The notes below the pieces were generated by a model. That model searched no databases. It saw nothing but the letters and a program-made list of their open reading frames with translations, and was not told the DNA's origin. A stretch of DNA of 64,000 nt from Fomitopsis serialis. Lineage: Eukaryota > Basidiomycota > Agaricomycetes > Polyporales > Fomitopsidaceae. A program made the position numbers and the translations under genes. The stretch lies in the NCBI RefSeq assembly GCF_022376445.1, contig NW_025955144.1:1-64000 (forward strand), written 5' to 3'. Shown piece by piece: positions 24,416-34,369 of the stretch. How positions within the stretch are numbered: position 1 is the first letter of the stretch; each line of letters begins with the position of its first letter.

Positions 24416-24980
24416 ATGTCCGCACCCCAGCCCGCCACCGCCGTCTCCTCCGAGTGGCTGCAGGAGAAGCTCCAGACTCTCATGAACTCGCCCTACATCC
24501 ACTTCAACCAGCCCAAGCTCCCCGGCCTCCGCATGGGCCATGGCCCCGTCGACCTCTTCAGCACCCGCTTCAACAACTGGTTCACCAGCGACGCCACCGG
24601 CGTCGTCGCAGGGAACGAGGTCGACAAGGATGGCCTCAAGCAAGCGCTGCTTGCACTGCAGAAGAAGTGGAACAATGACAGCGCGACGTTCACGCCGTCC
24701 GCCGGTGCGCAAGAGGGTTTGGTGCGTCATGCCATCTTCGTCGCTAGGACGCGCGGTCTAACGGGCACATCCAGCTCGCCACACGCGTTGAGTTTACTCC
24801 GGCTGGGGCAGAGCAGGCTGCGGACGTCACAGCCTCAGCTTCGTGAGTTCCGCGCATAACAGTCGTCTCGAATGGCGTGCTCACCCACGGGGCCCATCTA
24901 TTAGCGTTCGTCAGGAGGGAGGCTCAGAGCGTATCAGCACGCTTAGCCTCGGCGGCGACGCCAGCCTCTTCGCTCAGTAA
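24416..24980 (+). CDS. Small three-exon protein, copy 2 (unrecognised; NTF2/SnoaL-like size)
   Basis: Exons 24416-24721, 24775-24842 and 24905-24980 give 149 residues. The core is SSEWLQEKLQTLMNSPYIHF, FTSDATGVVAGNEVDKDGLK and QALLALQKKWNNDSATFTP, then ATRVEFTPAGAEQAADVTAS and EGGSERISTLSLGGDASLF. It is 22 residues longer than copy 1 because of an insert in exon 1 (around LPGLRMGHGPVDLFS). Exons 2 and 3 have identical lengths and phases in the two copies. This copy looks better conserved and is probably the functional one. I assign no reaction. The start MSAPQPATA is preferred because it matches the start context of copy 1; an ATG at 24305 is in frame and would add 37 residues resembling a targeting leader. 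Confidence 0.7.
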
Positions 24981-26692
24981 ACGAGGCGTCTTGCGTTGAC
25001 TCGCGTCGCACCTTCGCCCCAGCGTATCTGCCTATGCTCTCGCTTCCGTAATGCTGTCCATAACATGCTCTCCCACCCTTGTACCGTACTGACACCCTTG
25101 TATCAATATTGAACCCTGCATTGCCAGGATGATGCCAAGACGACATGTACGGCACAACGCCCTCTCAAAGTTTTTGACATGTTGCTCTGCGAACACACGT
25201 CAGTTCATGGGTACAGCGATATCCTGCCCACACCCAACCTCTACCACTTGGCAAAATCGGTCGCCAGTCGCGCGCTCGCGTCCCCGACCGCTAAACGTTG
25301 CAGTCCCTGGTACCGTGACGACACTTCCGCTTCATTTCAGAGCAACGGCATAGCGTATCTTCACCTGGCTGCCTCGTGGTATGTGCCTGGAAATGCTCTG
25401 CACAGTCTGCGTGAGGCATTCACATCGTCCTAATGCAATCATTCACTCTACTGTACACTCTACTGTAGCAAAGGTTGCGTAGCTAGACTTCGCTGCCTTC
25501 GCGGAGCGGTCAGACAAGGATATTCTGAGGCACGAAGGTTGAAGGAAATGTCCACGGAGACTACGGGAGCGCCACCTCGTCGATGCCCTCTGTAAGTTAC
25601 ACTGTAATGTGATCTTCCCGGTTGCAAGGGTCTCTTCTACTTCGGAAGTACTCCTTGACATGGTGCACAGGCGTACGCGCGTTGACGACGTATCTGCTTC
25701 CGCACTAATCGCGTTCTGGACCTTAGGGCGGAGGGAAACGTGAGTGTCGAGTTGACGAGCTTGTCAGCGAATGAGCGGCTGACACGCACCACGTACTTCA
25801 AGGTCAAGGCTGCTATGTCGCAATGGAAGGGCAGCCAGAGGACGAGCCTCGCTTCACAGCGCCATCCGCCGTCCGCTCTTCTGTACATTCGACGCGATCG
25901 TCATGTCTTGCATGCCGGGCGGTTCCTACGTTGCGCGCGCTCTGGGCTGATCAATCTAGCCACGACAGGAGCGACGCGTGAATGTTGACAGGAGCCGCTG
26001 GGCACGGGCTCAGCAGACCGGACGCGCGCGTGAGGCAGAGGGCGTGCACCGCCAGACTCTGCAGAAGGTAAGGCTAGTAAGTAGAGCACTTACGCCGAGG
26101 GAAATCAAGGCTTGCCTGATTGGACGGTCGCGCCAGTATTGGACGGTAAACGTCCGATCGAGCGAGGTTGGAGAAGAGGAAGAGCGCGTCACGCACCGTC
26201 GAGCAAACGACAGCAATAGAGGGGGGATTGTGGACACCTGATGGTCCTGCAAGCGACAACGGTAGGCTCGTCCCCAATCCGCAGGCGAGGACGATGCGAG
26301 CAGAACTCGAGCCTCGCAGGTAAGGCGCCCTGCGTGTGAGCGGGGCGGTATCAGACCGTGGAGCTGCTCGGCCGGGGTCAGTGCCTAGTCATCAGCGTAC
26401 GAGATGAAGAGCTCACCGTCGTGGGCGTCGTGGTGGCCGGCGACGGGGGGTAAGCTGGCGACGAGGAGGAGGTCGCCAGAGACGAGGAGCGGGACCGGTG
26501 CGGGCGCGGGGAACGAGGCGGGCGCGGCTTGACCATATCGGGCAGCGCGTTAATGAAGAGCTTAGCGCCGAGAGGAACGCGGGCATGACGCGCCGACAGG
26601 TCGTGCGATAAGCCAAAGGGCAGGGCGGAGGCCGCGCTCGCTGCCCGTCTCTCTCTTCACCGTCGTGCTCGTCGCCGCAGCGGTCGCCCGCG
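24981..26692. other. No supported gene (1.7 kb)
   Basis: Short frames only. A tandem CTCTACTGTA pair lies near 25446-25466. The right half is the upstream region of the KRE6-like gene. Very GC-rich frames around 26400-26690 on both strands show arginine-rich, low-complexity translations, as expected by chance in such sequence. Confidence 0.45.
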
Positions 26693-27703
26693 ATGTCCTC
26701 CTCAGGGTCCTCCGACGACACCGGCGACGACTCGCGCCGCTCAGGTGCGCGTCGTTCATGTCGCTCACGTGCCCACTGACGATTGCCCGCAGATGCGCTG
26801 CTTCCCAGCAGCGAGGAGACCGCGCCCGTCGACAAGCTCGACACCGTCCAGGACGTCCTCGTGCTCCCGGACACCTCCCGCTCGTCGTCCCCGTCCCCGC
26901 CGCCCACCGCCGTGCCCGGCCCGCACGCCCGCCTGCTCTCCGACGAGAGCGCGTCCGGCTCGCCCGTGTCCCGCGCGCTCTCCCTCACCCCCACCTTCGT
27001 CTCCTCCCCGCTCAACCCCAACTTCACCCCGGGCGCCGCCACCCCGCGCCCGCGCAAGTCGTCCCGCGCCAACACCCTCGCCGCCATCCAGCGCGTCGCC
27101 TCCGAGGACGCCCACGCCCTCGCCGCAGACTCCCGCCGCGGCTCCATGATCCTCTACCGCCTCGCCAGCGACGACCTCGGCGATCTCCCCTCGCCCCCGC
27201 CCCTCCGCGAGCACCGTGCCAGCCTCGCCTCATCTTCCGGCGACTCCGTCCTCTCCCTATCCTACGACAGCAAGTACCCCGCCGGCTCCGTCTCCAGCTC
27301 CCGCCGTGGCTTCATCCCCTACGCCTACGACCCCGCCCTCGACGACAAGCACGAGGGCCCCGAGGACGACGACTACATCTACGAGCCCGCCTACGGCGAG
27401 TCGAGTCGCTGGTGGAACACCCTCAGCTGGCGCGGCATCTTCAACATCGCCATGCTCGTCGCGGTGACCTGCTCCCTGCTTGCGTTGTTTATATCCTACC
27501 CGATCGTCTCTTTTTATCACAACGGCACCCTCGACCACATCGCAAACGACAACCACATCAACTCCACGGGTCAATACGATCTCACCGTCCAGTGCGTTCC
27601 CTTTCATGTCCGTTGACCTTCTCTGTTCATATCCCTGCTTCCCTGTCGCAGGTCGAACGTGCGGAGATATCCGCTGCCAGTCCTCGAGGATCGCCGGCCC
27701 TAG
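26693..27703 (+). pseudogene. KRE6/SKN1-type glucan-synthesis membrane protein, N-terminal part only
   Basis: KRE6/SKN1 proteins are type II membrane proteins with a GH16-like lumenal domain needed for beta-1,6-glucan. Exon 26693-26744 (MSSSGSSDDTGDDSRRS) joins 26793-27591. The translation has a Ser/Pro-rich cytoplasmic part with RKSSRANTLAAIQRV, SVLSLSYDSKYPAGS and RRGFIPYAYDPALDD, then WRGIFNIAMLVAVTCSLLAL, a signal-anchor helix, and SFYHNGTLDH and HINSTGQYDL. That order fits the family N-terminus. After the next plausible splice (27652) the frame gives only 17 more codons (YPLPVLEDRRP) and stops at 27701. No GH16 catalytic sequence was found in the following 1.8 kb. About 300 residues against 600 or more expected, so it is a truncated gene or pseudogene unless exons were missed. 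Confidence 0.65.
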
Positions 27704-29529
27704 TCTGCGCATGCAGGCAGGCTTGCACACGGGATCCTCGCGACTTCGCTCAGGTGCGTATCCGTCCGTCTCGTTTCCTTCTTTGTGATCTGTCCTTCGC
27801 TGTGGATGCCATGTTCTTCTCTCTACGCATGATGTGCTCCCGTGCTTGTTCCTTTCCTGCTTCCCTGGGTGTCGCGTTCGCCGCCCGCTGTCCTGCGTGT
27901 CCGCGTCGTGATTTCCACATTCGCTGTCGCTGCCATCACCGTCCATCGTTCCATGACAATGCATCCCTGTAGATCGCGTCTTCTGCTTCGGATCTTGATG
28001 TTCGTGCCCGTCGATCACCCTTCCTCTCCTTCGTAACGTTGCCGTCCGATCTCCATCGACCACGCATCTCCGGATCCTTCTCGTGACGTGGTGGCAGCGT
28101 CTTTCAGGCATGCGCAGCCGCGGCGTTGTGGGTTTCGACCACGCGCCGTGCTCGCAGATCGCCTCTTCGTGACTGAAGCATTCAATGCACGTCGCACCTT
28201 CCGTTCCGCCGTGGTACTGCCACTCGTCTTCCGATAACATGGCGCATGCTTACTGCCCTTGTCACATGTGGACGTCTGGCGTCACGATAGCGTCTACTCC
28301 GACACTGCGGACCGTCGTATGACGAGTCGGACGTGCGCGTCGGTTCCTGATGGTCCGTCTCTCGTGCGGCGACGCCTCTTCGTCGCTTTCACTCCTTTCT
28401 ATGTTTACTTGTATACTGCACCTTGTATACTTGTGCTTTGTGTACCCAGTGTCCTGCTGGTGACATCTCATTTGCGTATCGTCGGCTGTTCGTTCACGGC
28501 AGTGTCTCTGCATCCTCCGTCGCCACGCGTCAATCTTCGTTCTTGACGCGGCACATCCGCATGTGGTTATATATTCTCGAGGCCCTCCCTTCGGTGTCCT
28601 TTGCTCATTTGCCGATCGTTGTCGACGTCGCGCAGTCTTCTCTTTCTGCCCCTGCCAGTCAGACCTGAAGCATCCGTAGATTCGGGCATAACGCAGCATC
28701 TTCGTCTGTGTCCCGCCCTCTTTCTTTCCCTTTCGTCTCGTCTGCATCTCTGCACGATGTCATGTCGTATTAACATTGTTTGCCCTCGCAGGCGGACATC
28801 CACGCTCATCCACGCACCCCTCCGCTTCCTGACGCTCTCAGCTAGACCCTCCCGCTCGCGCTCTCCTCTCGGATGGACACTCGGACCCTGGATATGCTAT
28901 CATAGCCCCCTCGTAACGCTCTCTCGACGTCTCCGCCTGCGTACTACACAAGACACACTATGTGGACTTTCTGCTCTGTACATAGCGAGGCTCGTAGGGT
29001 TGAGTTTCGCGTTCGTACTGTATGTTGTATGTTTTGTTCCTGATATCCGGTTCTTGGAGTAGGAGTTTGATGCTGTTGTTGTCCTGTACACCCCGCACAT
29101 TCATTTGCTGATCTCGTTCACTCATTCCTTTTCTGATCGCTACTTATACAACTGGCTTTCTGAGGCATAGAGCCGTATTCACACGCGCACCGCGAGGGCG
29201 CGGTATGCGATGAAATTTCGATGAAACTTGAAAGGTGGTGAACAAAGCTGCGCGCGCCGCGCGTCAGCTGTGAACGCGTCGACGTCGGGGAACAGGTCAC
29301 GCCACAAACGCGTCTCTGCCTCAACCCTTTGCCGCTCATCTACACAAATATTGTAGGACTGTCGTACACCGCTACTAGTATGCTGCCTCGAGACTACGTG
29401 GCAATACAACTACTAATTATGTTCGTACTTACGCGCCTCAAACGTGCAAGGTTGACACCATCTGCTAATTGTGGTTTTTGCGTAATCGTGTTGTGCGTCG
29501 GACACCCGAATAATTCCGCTCTACGAACT
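27704..29529. other. No supported gene (1.8 kb), pyrimidine-rich
   Basis: The plus strand is rich in C and T with many TCGTCT, CTTTC and CCTTCC runs and short frames only. It might be a long 3' untranslated region, the decayed remains of the KRE6-like catalytic exons, or an intergenic spacer. No GH16 motif, RNA gene or repeat was recognised. Confidence 0.4.
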
Positions 29530-31086
29530 CTACGAACCGGTGAGAACGAAGCCGTCCAATGACAACTTCCGCTCGAAGTCCGCAGAGCCCATGTAGTCCT
29601 CCACCCGCTCACCCGCCTCGTTTGATATATTCTGCACGCTTCGCCGGCCCGCCGCGTTGCCGTGCACCCGCCACCACGTACATCCCTCGAGGACCCGTCT
29701 ATGGTACTGACGCGAATCGTACGAGCGCGCCTCCATGGCGACACAGATGTATTTGAGCGACGGAACACGAGCTGCGACCTGCTGGGCGATATTAAGTGCC
29801 GGTGTGCTCGTTTTCAATTTGTGCCGTTGTTCTGGTTGTTGGTACATTGACATAGCATCGCTATCGTAGAAGCCGAGCCTCACGCAGACGAGGCTAGACT
29901 TTGCAATCACCGGCAGGAGCCAATCCTGGCAGGAAAGAACGGTCAATAGGACTGGACGGTGGTACGTACACACGATCGGACGCACCATAAGCGGAGTTAT
30001 TAAACATCCCCTTCTAGTAGTGCTGCACTGAGCAGTGATTTCCAGATGCCGCAGACGCCCTGCCGGGCCAAGCATCTCTCGGAGTAGAGCGGCCCAGAGG
30101 CTCTCTTGACCGTCCAGCTGAAAGGACAAGAGAATGGGCCGAATGGACAGGAGAGCACTCAATAAGCCATCCACATTGGGTGCGTATTGCCAGTGAAGGT
30201 ACAGACGACGGACTGGCACGCTTGTAAAGCATTGGAGCTGATCGAGCGAAGCTGTAAGATGGACTAGAGGCTTGGACGCCGGCCACGTCCACCTCTGCGG
30301 AGTGAAATCGCTAGAATAGTGTTGGTCGTGAAAGTGGAGTGTCTCGATGTTAGGAAAGAGGTGCGGTATCGGAAGCGCGCCGCAACGGTAGAGGCGGACC
30401 TCGCGCACAGTAGGATGTTGGCCGAGGTCACCGAGCTGAAGCTGGGAGCCCGGGGGACCCTTGACCGGGAGGCAGACTGAGTCAAGGACCACCGCATGCG
30501 CGTTCCGGAGCAAGGGAAGACGACTCAAAGTGACAAAGTTCTGCGGGACTGAGATTTCTGATGCGAACGCGAAGGTAACTTCTGACGGATAACTCTTCAT
30601 CCTGCTCGCCACTTCCATAGCACAAGACGCGACGTCTTCGAGGGCGACGGAGTGGAGGCGCTCCAATGTGATGAGAGCGTCGCCGAGACGTGGTTCCAGT
30701 TCGAGCATCAATTCCAGCAAAGGGAAGACTAGGACGCGGAGGTCTTGCGCTGCAGTAAGGAGACTTGCCAGCTGGACGATGAGCGACCTACGCGCACGCC
30801 CCATCTCGCGGGAATCGGCATAAGGGAGCCGCAGGGCGAACTTGTGTATGCGCAGTTCACGCAGCCAGCAGGCGCGATGACAAGGGTTGTCGAGCATGTA
30901 CGAGCATATCTTCACCAATTGACCTGGTTGAGATGGCTCCGCGCGCGAGAGGACTGCACGCCTAGCCACGAGGTGGATATGTCGGGAGACGAGCGAAAGA
31001 TTCCGCGCTGTGTTGGGAGAGACGAGAGACACGATCATGAACCACACGTCCTCGTCCAACCGAGGTGCATCACAGTGAGTTTGCAT
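29530..31086 (-). CDS. F-box-like protein, intact copy
   Basis: A 518-codon frame starts MQTHCDAPRLDEDVWFMIVS, a degenerate F-box (LDEDVWxxIxSLVSPNTARNLSLVSR), which in known proteins binds Skp1 in ubiquitin-ligase complexes. The rest is leucine-rich without regular repeats (LRVLVFPLLELMLELEPRL, VREVRLYRCGALPIPHLF, IETLHFHDQ), as in many fungal F-box proteins, and ends SADFERKLSLDGFVLTGS. A 63-nt stretch after CLITPLM starts GTGCGT and ends CTGCCAG, so it may be an in-frame intron; the mature protein would then have 497 residues. The decayed paralogue at 34370-35859 lies in the same orientation with similar 5' flanks. Substrate unknown. This type of gene expands lineage-specifically in mushrooms. 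Confidence 0.75.
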   Translation of the reverse strand: MQTHCDAPRLDEDVWFMIVSLVSPNTARNLSLVSRHIHLVARRAVLSRAEPSQPGQLVKICSYMLDNPCHRACWLRELRIHKFALRLPYADSREMGRARRSLIVQLASLLTAAQDLRVLVFPLLELMLELEPRLGDALITLERLHSVALEDVASCAMEVASRMKSYPSEVTFAFASEISVPQNFVTLSRLPLLRNAHAVVLDSVCLPVKGPPGSQLQLGDLGQHPTVREVRLYRCGALPIPHLFPNIETLHFHDQHYSSDFTPQRWTWPASKPLVHLTASLDQLQCFTSVPVRRLYLHWQYAPNVDGLLSALLSIRPILLSFQLDGQESLWAALLREMLGPAGRLRHLEITAQCSTTRRGCLITPLMVRPIVCTYHRPVLLTVLSCQDWLLPVIAKSSLVCVRLGFYDSDAMSMYQQPEQRHKLKTSTPALNIAQQVAARVPSLKYICVAMEARSYDSRQYHRRVLEGCTWWRVHGNAAGRRSVQNISNEAGERVEDYMGSADFERKLSLDGFVLTGS

Positions 31087-31300
31087 TCCGTTGTCAAGAA
31101 CGAGCTAAGAGCAGTGATTGGTACAGTCTCAAGACGAGACGGCAAAGCGCACCTATGAACAACGAGTACAGGGACAAGCTGGCTGTCGTGGTTGTAGCGT
31201 CGGATCTGTGTGGCCGAGAGCTCGAGCCACTGCCCACCGGGAACGAGATCACATGCGCGTGCCGCTGTTGACCACCATCCACGGCGCACGCAGCCACCGA

Positions 31301-32761
31301 TGTCTGAACACCTCTCATCCGATACCACTGCGTACTCAGAACATGCTACGCCTCCCTCCTCGGACTCGGACTCTGGCACAGCGCCCGGCACGCCTCCGAG
31401 TTCCACGAACACGTCATGGCCTGCAACAAGCGACACTTCTCTCGATGCGTACGATATACCATTACAGTTCTGGGCTCGGATGAAGGAGAACGGTGGAACG
31501 ACCGAACCCATCGATGCGCTGCACGGGTATTTCAACGACATCTGGCACTTGTGGAAGGAGTGGGTAGATAAAGGCCGACGTGGATTCGTTACAAAGGTAT
31601 GATCCCATTCGGCTCGCGTTTGTGTATGGATATGTCTTTGATCGTGACCTCTTGGGTAGCATATGATCGGGATGAATTCGGATTCATACCGGCTCCTACT
31701 GGACGTGCTGGAACAGGCGTGGCAGTGGGAGCTAGAAGGGGGAGTTTATGGGCGTTGGGTAGCGTTCTTGCGCTGCATGAGGTGAGTATGGGTTTGTATG
31801 ATCGCGCTTCTTGTGCTGAGCCTTCTGTGGCAGAGCAGACCTCTTCGTCCAGGCCAACGAGGTCGTGGCCATTGCACCGACCTTCGACGAGGACTTCTCG
31901 GTTCAATTGCAGACCGCATGCGGTTCGCTCTATTCATGTGTACCGATCCCTCGTATCTGTCAAGCCGGTTGTATCTGCAAAGAGAGTGATCACCAACTCC
32001 GATGTCCAGTTTCGCCTCAACTATGCGTCAATCACGCTCGACATCGGCCACGAAGGTGAGCCGGAATACGAGCCCAACAACTCGGACATCTTCATGTGCT
32101 TGGTGACCCAGTCACGCGAGGAGTTTCTCTACCAGACACGCAAGGTGGGTCTACCTACCTTCATATGTATTCGCATCACTGACGATGTGTGCTAGATTGC
32201 TCTGGCCTTGACTCGATCCCTTGTAGGGTTCTTCATCGTGCTGGTCGCCGGGCTTCCCAGCCAACAGCCTGACCCTGACGTCAGCTTCAAGACCAGTGTC
32301 TTGCAGGAGACAATGTCTGGCCTAGCGTTGAGGTTTGCTTGCTATTCTACCAACGCCGCGACTTCGACAGGTTCAAGACGCGTGTTCGTGATGGCTCGAA
32401 TTTCGATCACTGGCAAGAGGACTATCATTTCATGGTACGTACGTTCCCATCTATTACCTGTCTATTGCAACTGAACCATCTACTATAGCGCTTGCTGGAG
32501 GCTAATGGAATGCCTCTCACCTCACCTCCTGAGGCCTACCTCCGCTTTCGAGCCTGTGTCAAGTCGATCATCAGAGATATCGTTCCCTCAACAGTACCCC
32601 GCGCGCCATGGCTGGTCTGCTACACGATCGATTCAACAAAATCCGCGTTCGCGACATCACTGGGGCCATCGATATCTCTGCGATGGCACCATAACCAGTC
32701 TGTCGACGGGTGCATGTACGTGGGCTGCGTAATTGGGGGCGGTGCGCAGGGGCGGAGATGA
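31301..32761 (+). CDS. Unrecognised spliced gene
   Basis: I do not recognise a family. The first exon is MSEHLSSDTTAYSEHATPPS, a Ser/Thr/Pro-rich head, then LQFWARMKENGGTTEPIDAL and IWHLWKEWVDKGRRGFVTK up to GTATGA at about 31597. The next exon (after GGGTAG, about 31661) reads HMIGMNSDSYRLLLDVLEQ and GGVYGRWVAFLRCM up to GTGAGT, then ADLFVQANEVVAIAPTFDED. Later exons include VQFRLNYASITLDIGHEGEP, NNSDIFMCLVTQSREEF, IALALTRSLVGFFIVLVAGL and ACVKSIIRDIVPSTVPRAP. Consistent splice signals and phase argue for a real gene, but the last joins, and hence the end, are uncertain. It sits between an intact F-box gene and a cluster of decayed segments. Confidence 0.5.
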
Positions 32762-33185
32762 TCTTTCATGCTAACGCCCGTGATCGTCCGTACTATGAGA
32801 CGGGCTCTTTCGCATCGCGTTGTATCAGTGACGGTGAGGCTCCGGTGTGCATGAACATCTGTATAGTATGATGTCTCGCAGAACGAATTTGTATTGTGGC
32901 TAGCTCGACTCTACAGGTGGGAACAATGCTTGGTCGCGGTGGGTCGGCACCTATCTGGGGATATCGTCGCCGACCTCCTACCCGCCGACGGCATCGTCGT
33001 ATCGGTGGAAACCAACAAGATCGAGGCCGATGATAGCGCCATGGTCCTCTCAGACGCTGCGTGGCCATCCAGGTAGGGCGGGCACTAAGTTGCCGTCGCC
33101 TCCATGCCCAACGGTGTTGGAAGGTGAGTCAATCGTCGTATATGCCTTTTAAAGTTTGATCAAGTCCGTGGTCGTGTAGCCTGGC
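32762..33185. other. No supported gene; isolated open frame
   Basis: A plus-strand frame at about 32890-33076 (LARLYRWEQCLVAVGRHLSG) has no start context or recognisable motif. It could be a last exon of the gene at 31301 or a fragment. Nothing else is seen. Confidence 0.35.
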
Positions 33186-33567
33186 CGACCGGACAAGTGT
33201 TCTTTCAACGAGCCTGGACGGGTACATGAACATGGCCTTGAGCATACCGAGGAACACGTCGCCAGCATCCTCTACATCGCTATGGTGATGCGTTCATTCG
33301 CGGCAACAACGGTCTGTGCTCCCGTTCGGACTCGGACTCTAACCCGCTCACGTCCGCTCAATCTCGCAGTGCGTGTATCTCGGCCTCTGAGCCGCTTTAA
33401 TCGGAACAATGTCTTATGGTCGAGCGACGCGACATGGCTATCACCCTTGCTATTTCTGTCGCGTCTGAGCAAGACGGAACACTGAGGCTGAAGATGTATC
33501 ACAACCGTGTACTCTATTCGTCATGCACTCGCCCTGTAACGGAAATGGAGTGGGATACTGAACCTTC
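33186..33567 (+). pseudogene. Decayed LSM6 copy (exon 2, intron 2, exon 3 and 3' flank)
   Basis: This plus-strand segment matches the LSM6 coding strand from the start of exon 2 (GGGTACATGAACAT.GCC) through exon 3 (ATCTCGGCCTCTGAGCCGCT, then TAA instead of TGA) and on into about 150 bp of 3' flank, including GAGACGGAACACT..GGCTG-type and ACTCGCCCTGTAACGG blocks. Exon 2 has two single-base losses (in the GCCCTCGAGCAG and CTCACCAATCG regions), so the frame is broken, and exon 1 is missing. The second intron is still present, so this is a DNA-level duplication and not a retrocopy. Not expected to make protein. Confidence 0.85.
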
Positions 33568-33610
33568 CGTCGAGACTCTCCGTCACGATCAAACCCCGGG
33601 CTGTGCTCAC

Positions 33611-34224
33611 TGACAAGGACTTCCAGAAAGACCGCGCGAGGCAAGAGAAACGGAGGCGTAAGCGGGAGTGGGAGCGGGAGAAAAAGGCGGCGCAACTGCC
33701 GCCGCCGAAGCCTTGAAGCTTGAAGGTGAGCCTCCCGCTCCGGCGAGAGGGCAACGATTTCCAATGCCCGCTCGACTGCCGGTGGTTCAACATGATGGGG
33801 TTCCTCGGCCATTTGTGAGTACTTGCGTTCTACGTCTAGGCCTGTAATGTCGGGACCATGGCTACTTTGCTTTGTAGTGACATGAAGCACGAGGGTCGGA
33901 GTACATAAGATGACGAGGCGAGTGAAGGACGAGCTGGTGAAGAGGGCGGACGTTGCCGAATTCTGGAGGCAGTTCTGGGCGCATTGCTTGCGTCCGGATG
34001 CATATGCGTCAGGTATCTTCTTTTCCTTGCGCCTGTGCTAATTGATCGTGCGTTTCCCCCCGTAGGCCACCCGCTTTTATGTGCGGATCGACCATGAGCG
34101 TGTGTCCGGCGCGTCGGAGGACATGGAGGACGGCGAGATCGTAGAAGCTCGGAAGAGCGATAGTCCATCGGGGCAGAAACTGAGAAAGCTTCGTGATGGT
34201 CAATCAGCGTGGTGCGTAGCATAA
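33611..34224 (+). other. Coding-like exons of an unrecognised gene
   Basis: Three pieces look coding. The first (about 33611-33716) is highly charged: TDKDFQKDRARQEKRRRKRE, then a stop after QLPPPKP. The second (about 33931-34012) reads RVKDELVKRADVAEFWRQFW and ends near a GTATCT donor. The third (about 34063-34224, after CCCGTAG) reads ATRFYVRIDHERVSGASEDM, then DGEIVEARKSDSP, and stops at TAA 34222-34224. They may be remnants of one gene that was cut up in the same rearrangements that left the LSM6 and F-box copies on either side. No function can be assigned. Confidence 0.35.
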
Positions 34225-34369
34225 ATTCGGCGGCGAGCGTGTCGTCCGCCATTATTGGTGTGTTCAGAATAGCGAGAGCATCATGCATCTAGTGATTATG
34301 CGTATACACACTGGCTCGAAGGCCGTGAGATGGCCAATTTTAGAGACGTGTACCCTAAGCACCAGTGAG

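Noticed and set aside
26665..27972. 435-codon plus-strand frame in another phase over the KRE6-like gene
   Set aside because: Arginine- and proline-rich shadow of the GC-rich gene; the overlapping frame has the family motifs and proper splice sites.
27257..28240. 327-codon minus-strand frame
   Set aside because: Antisense of the KRE6-like gene and pyrimidine-rich flank; low-complexity Val/Gly-rich translation with no motif.
33186..33567. Second functional LSM6 gene
   Set aside because: Exon 1 is absent and exon 2 has two frameshifts.
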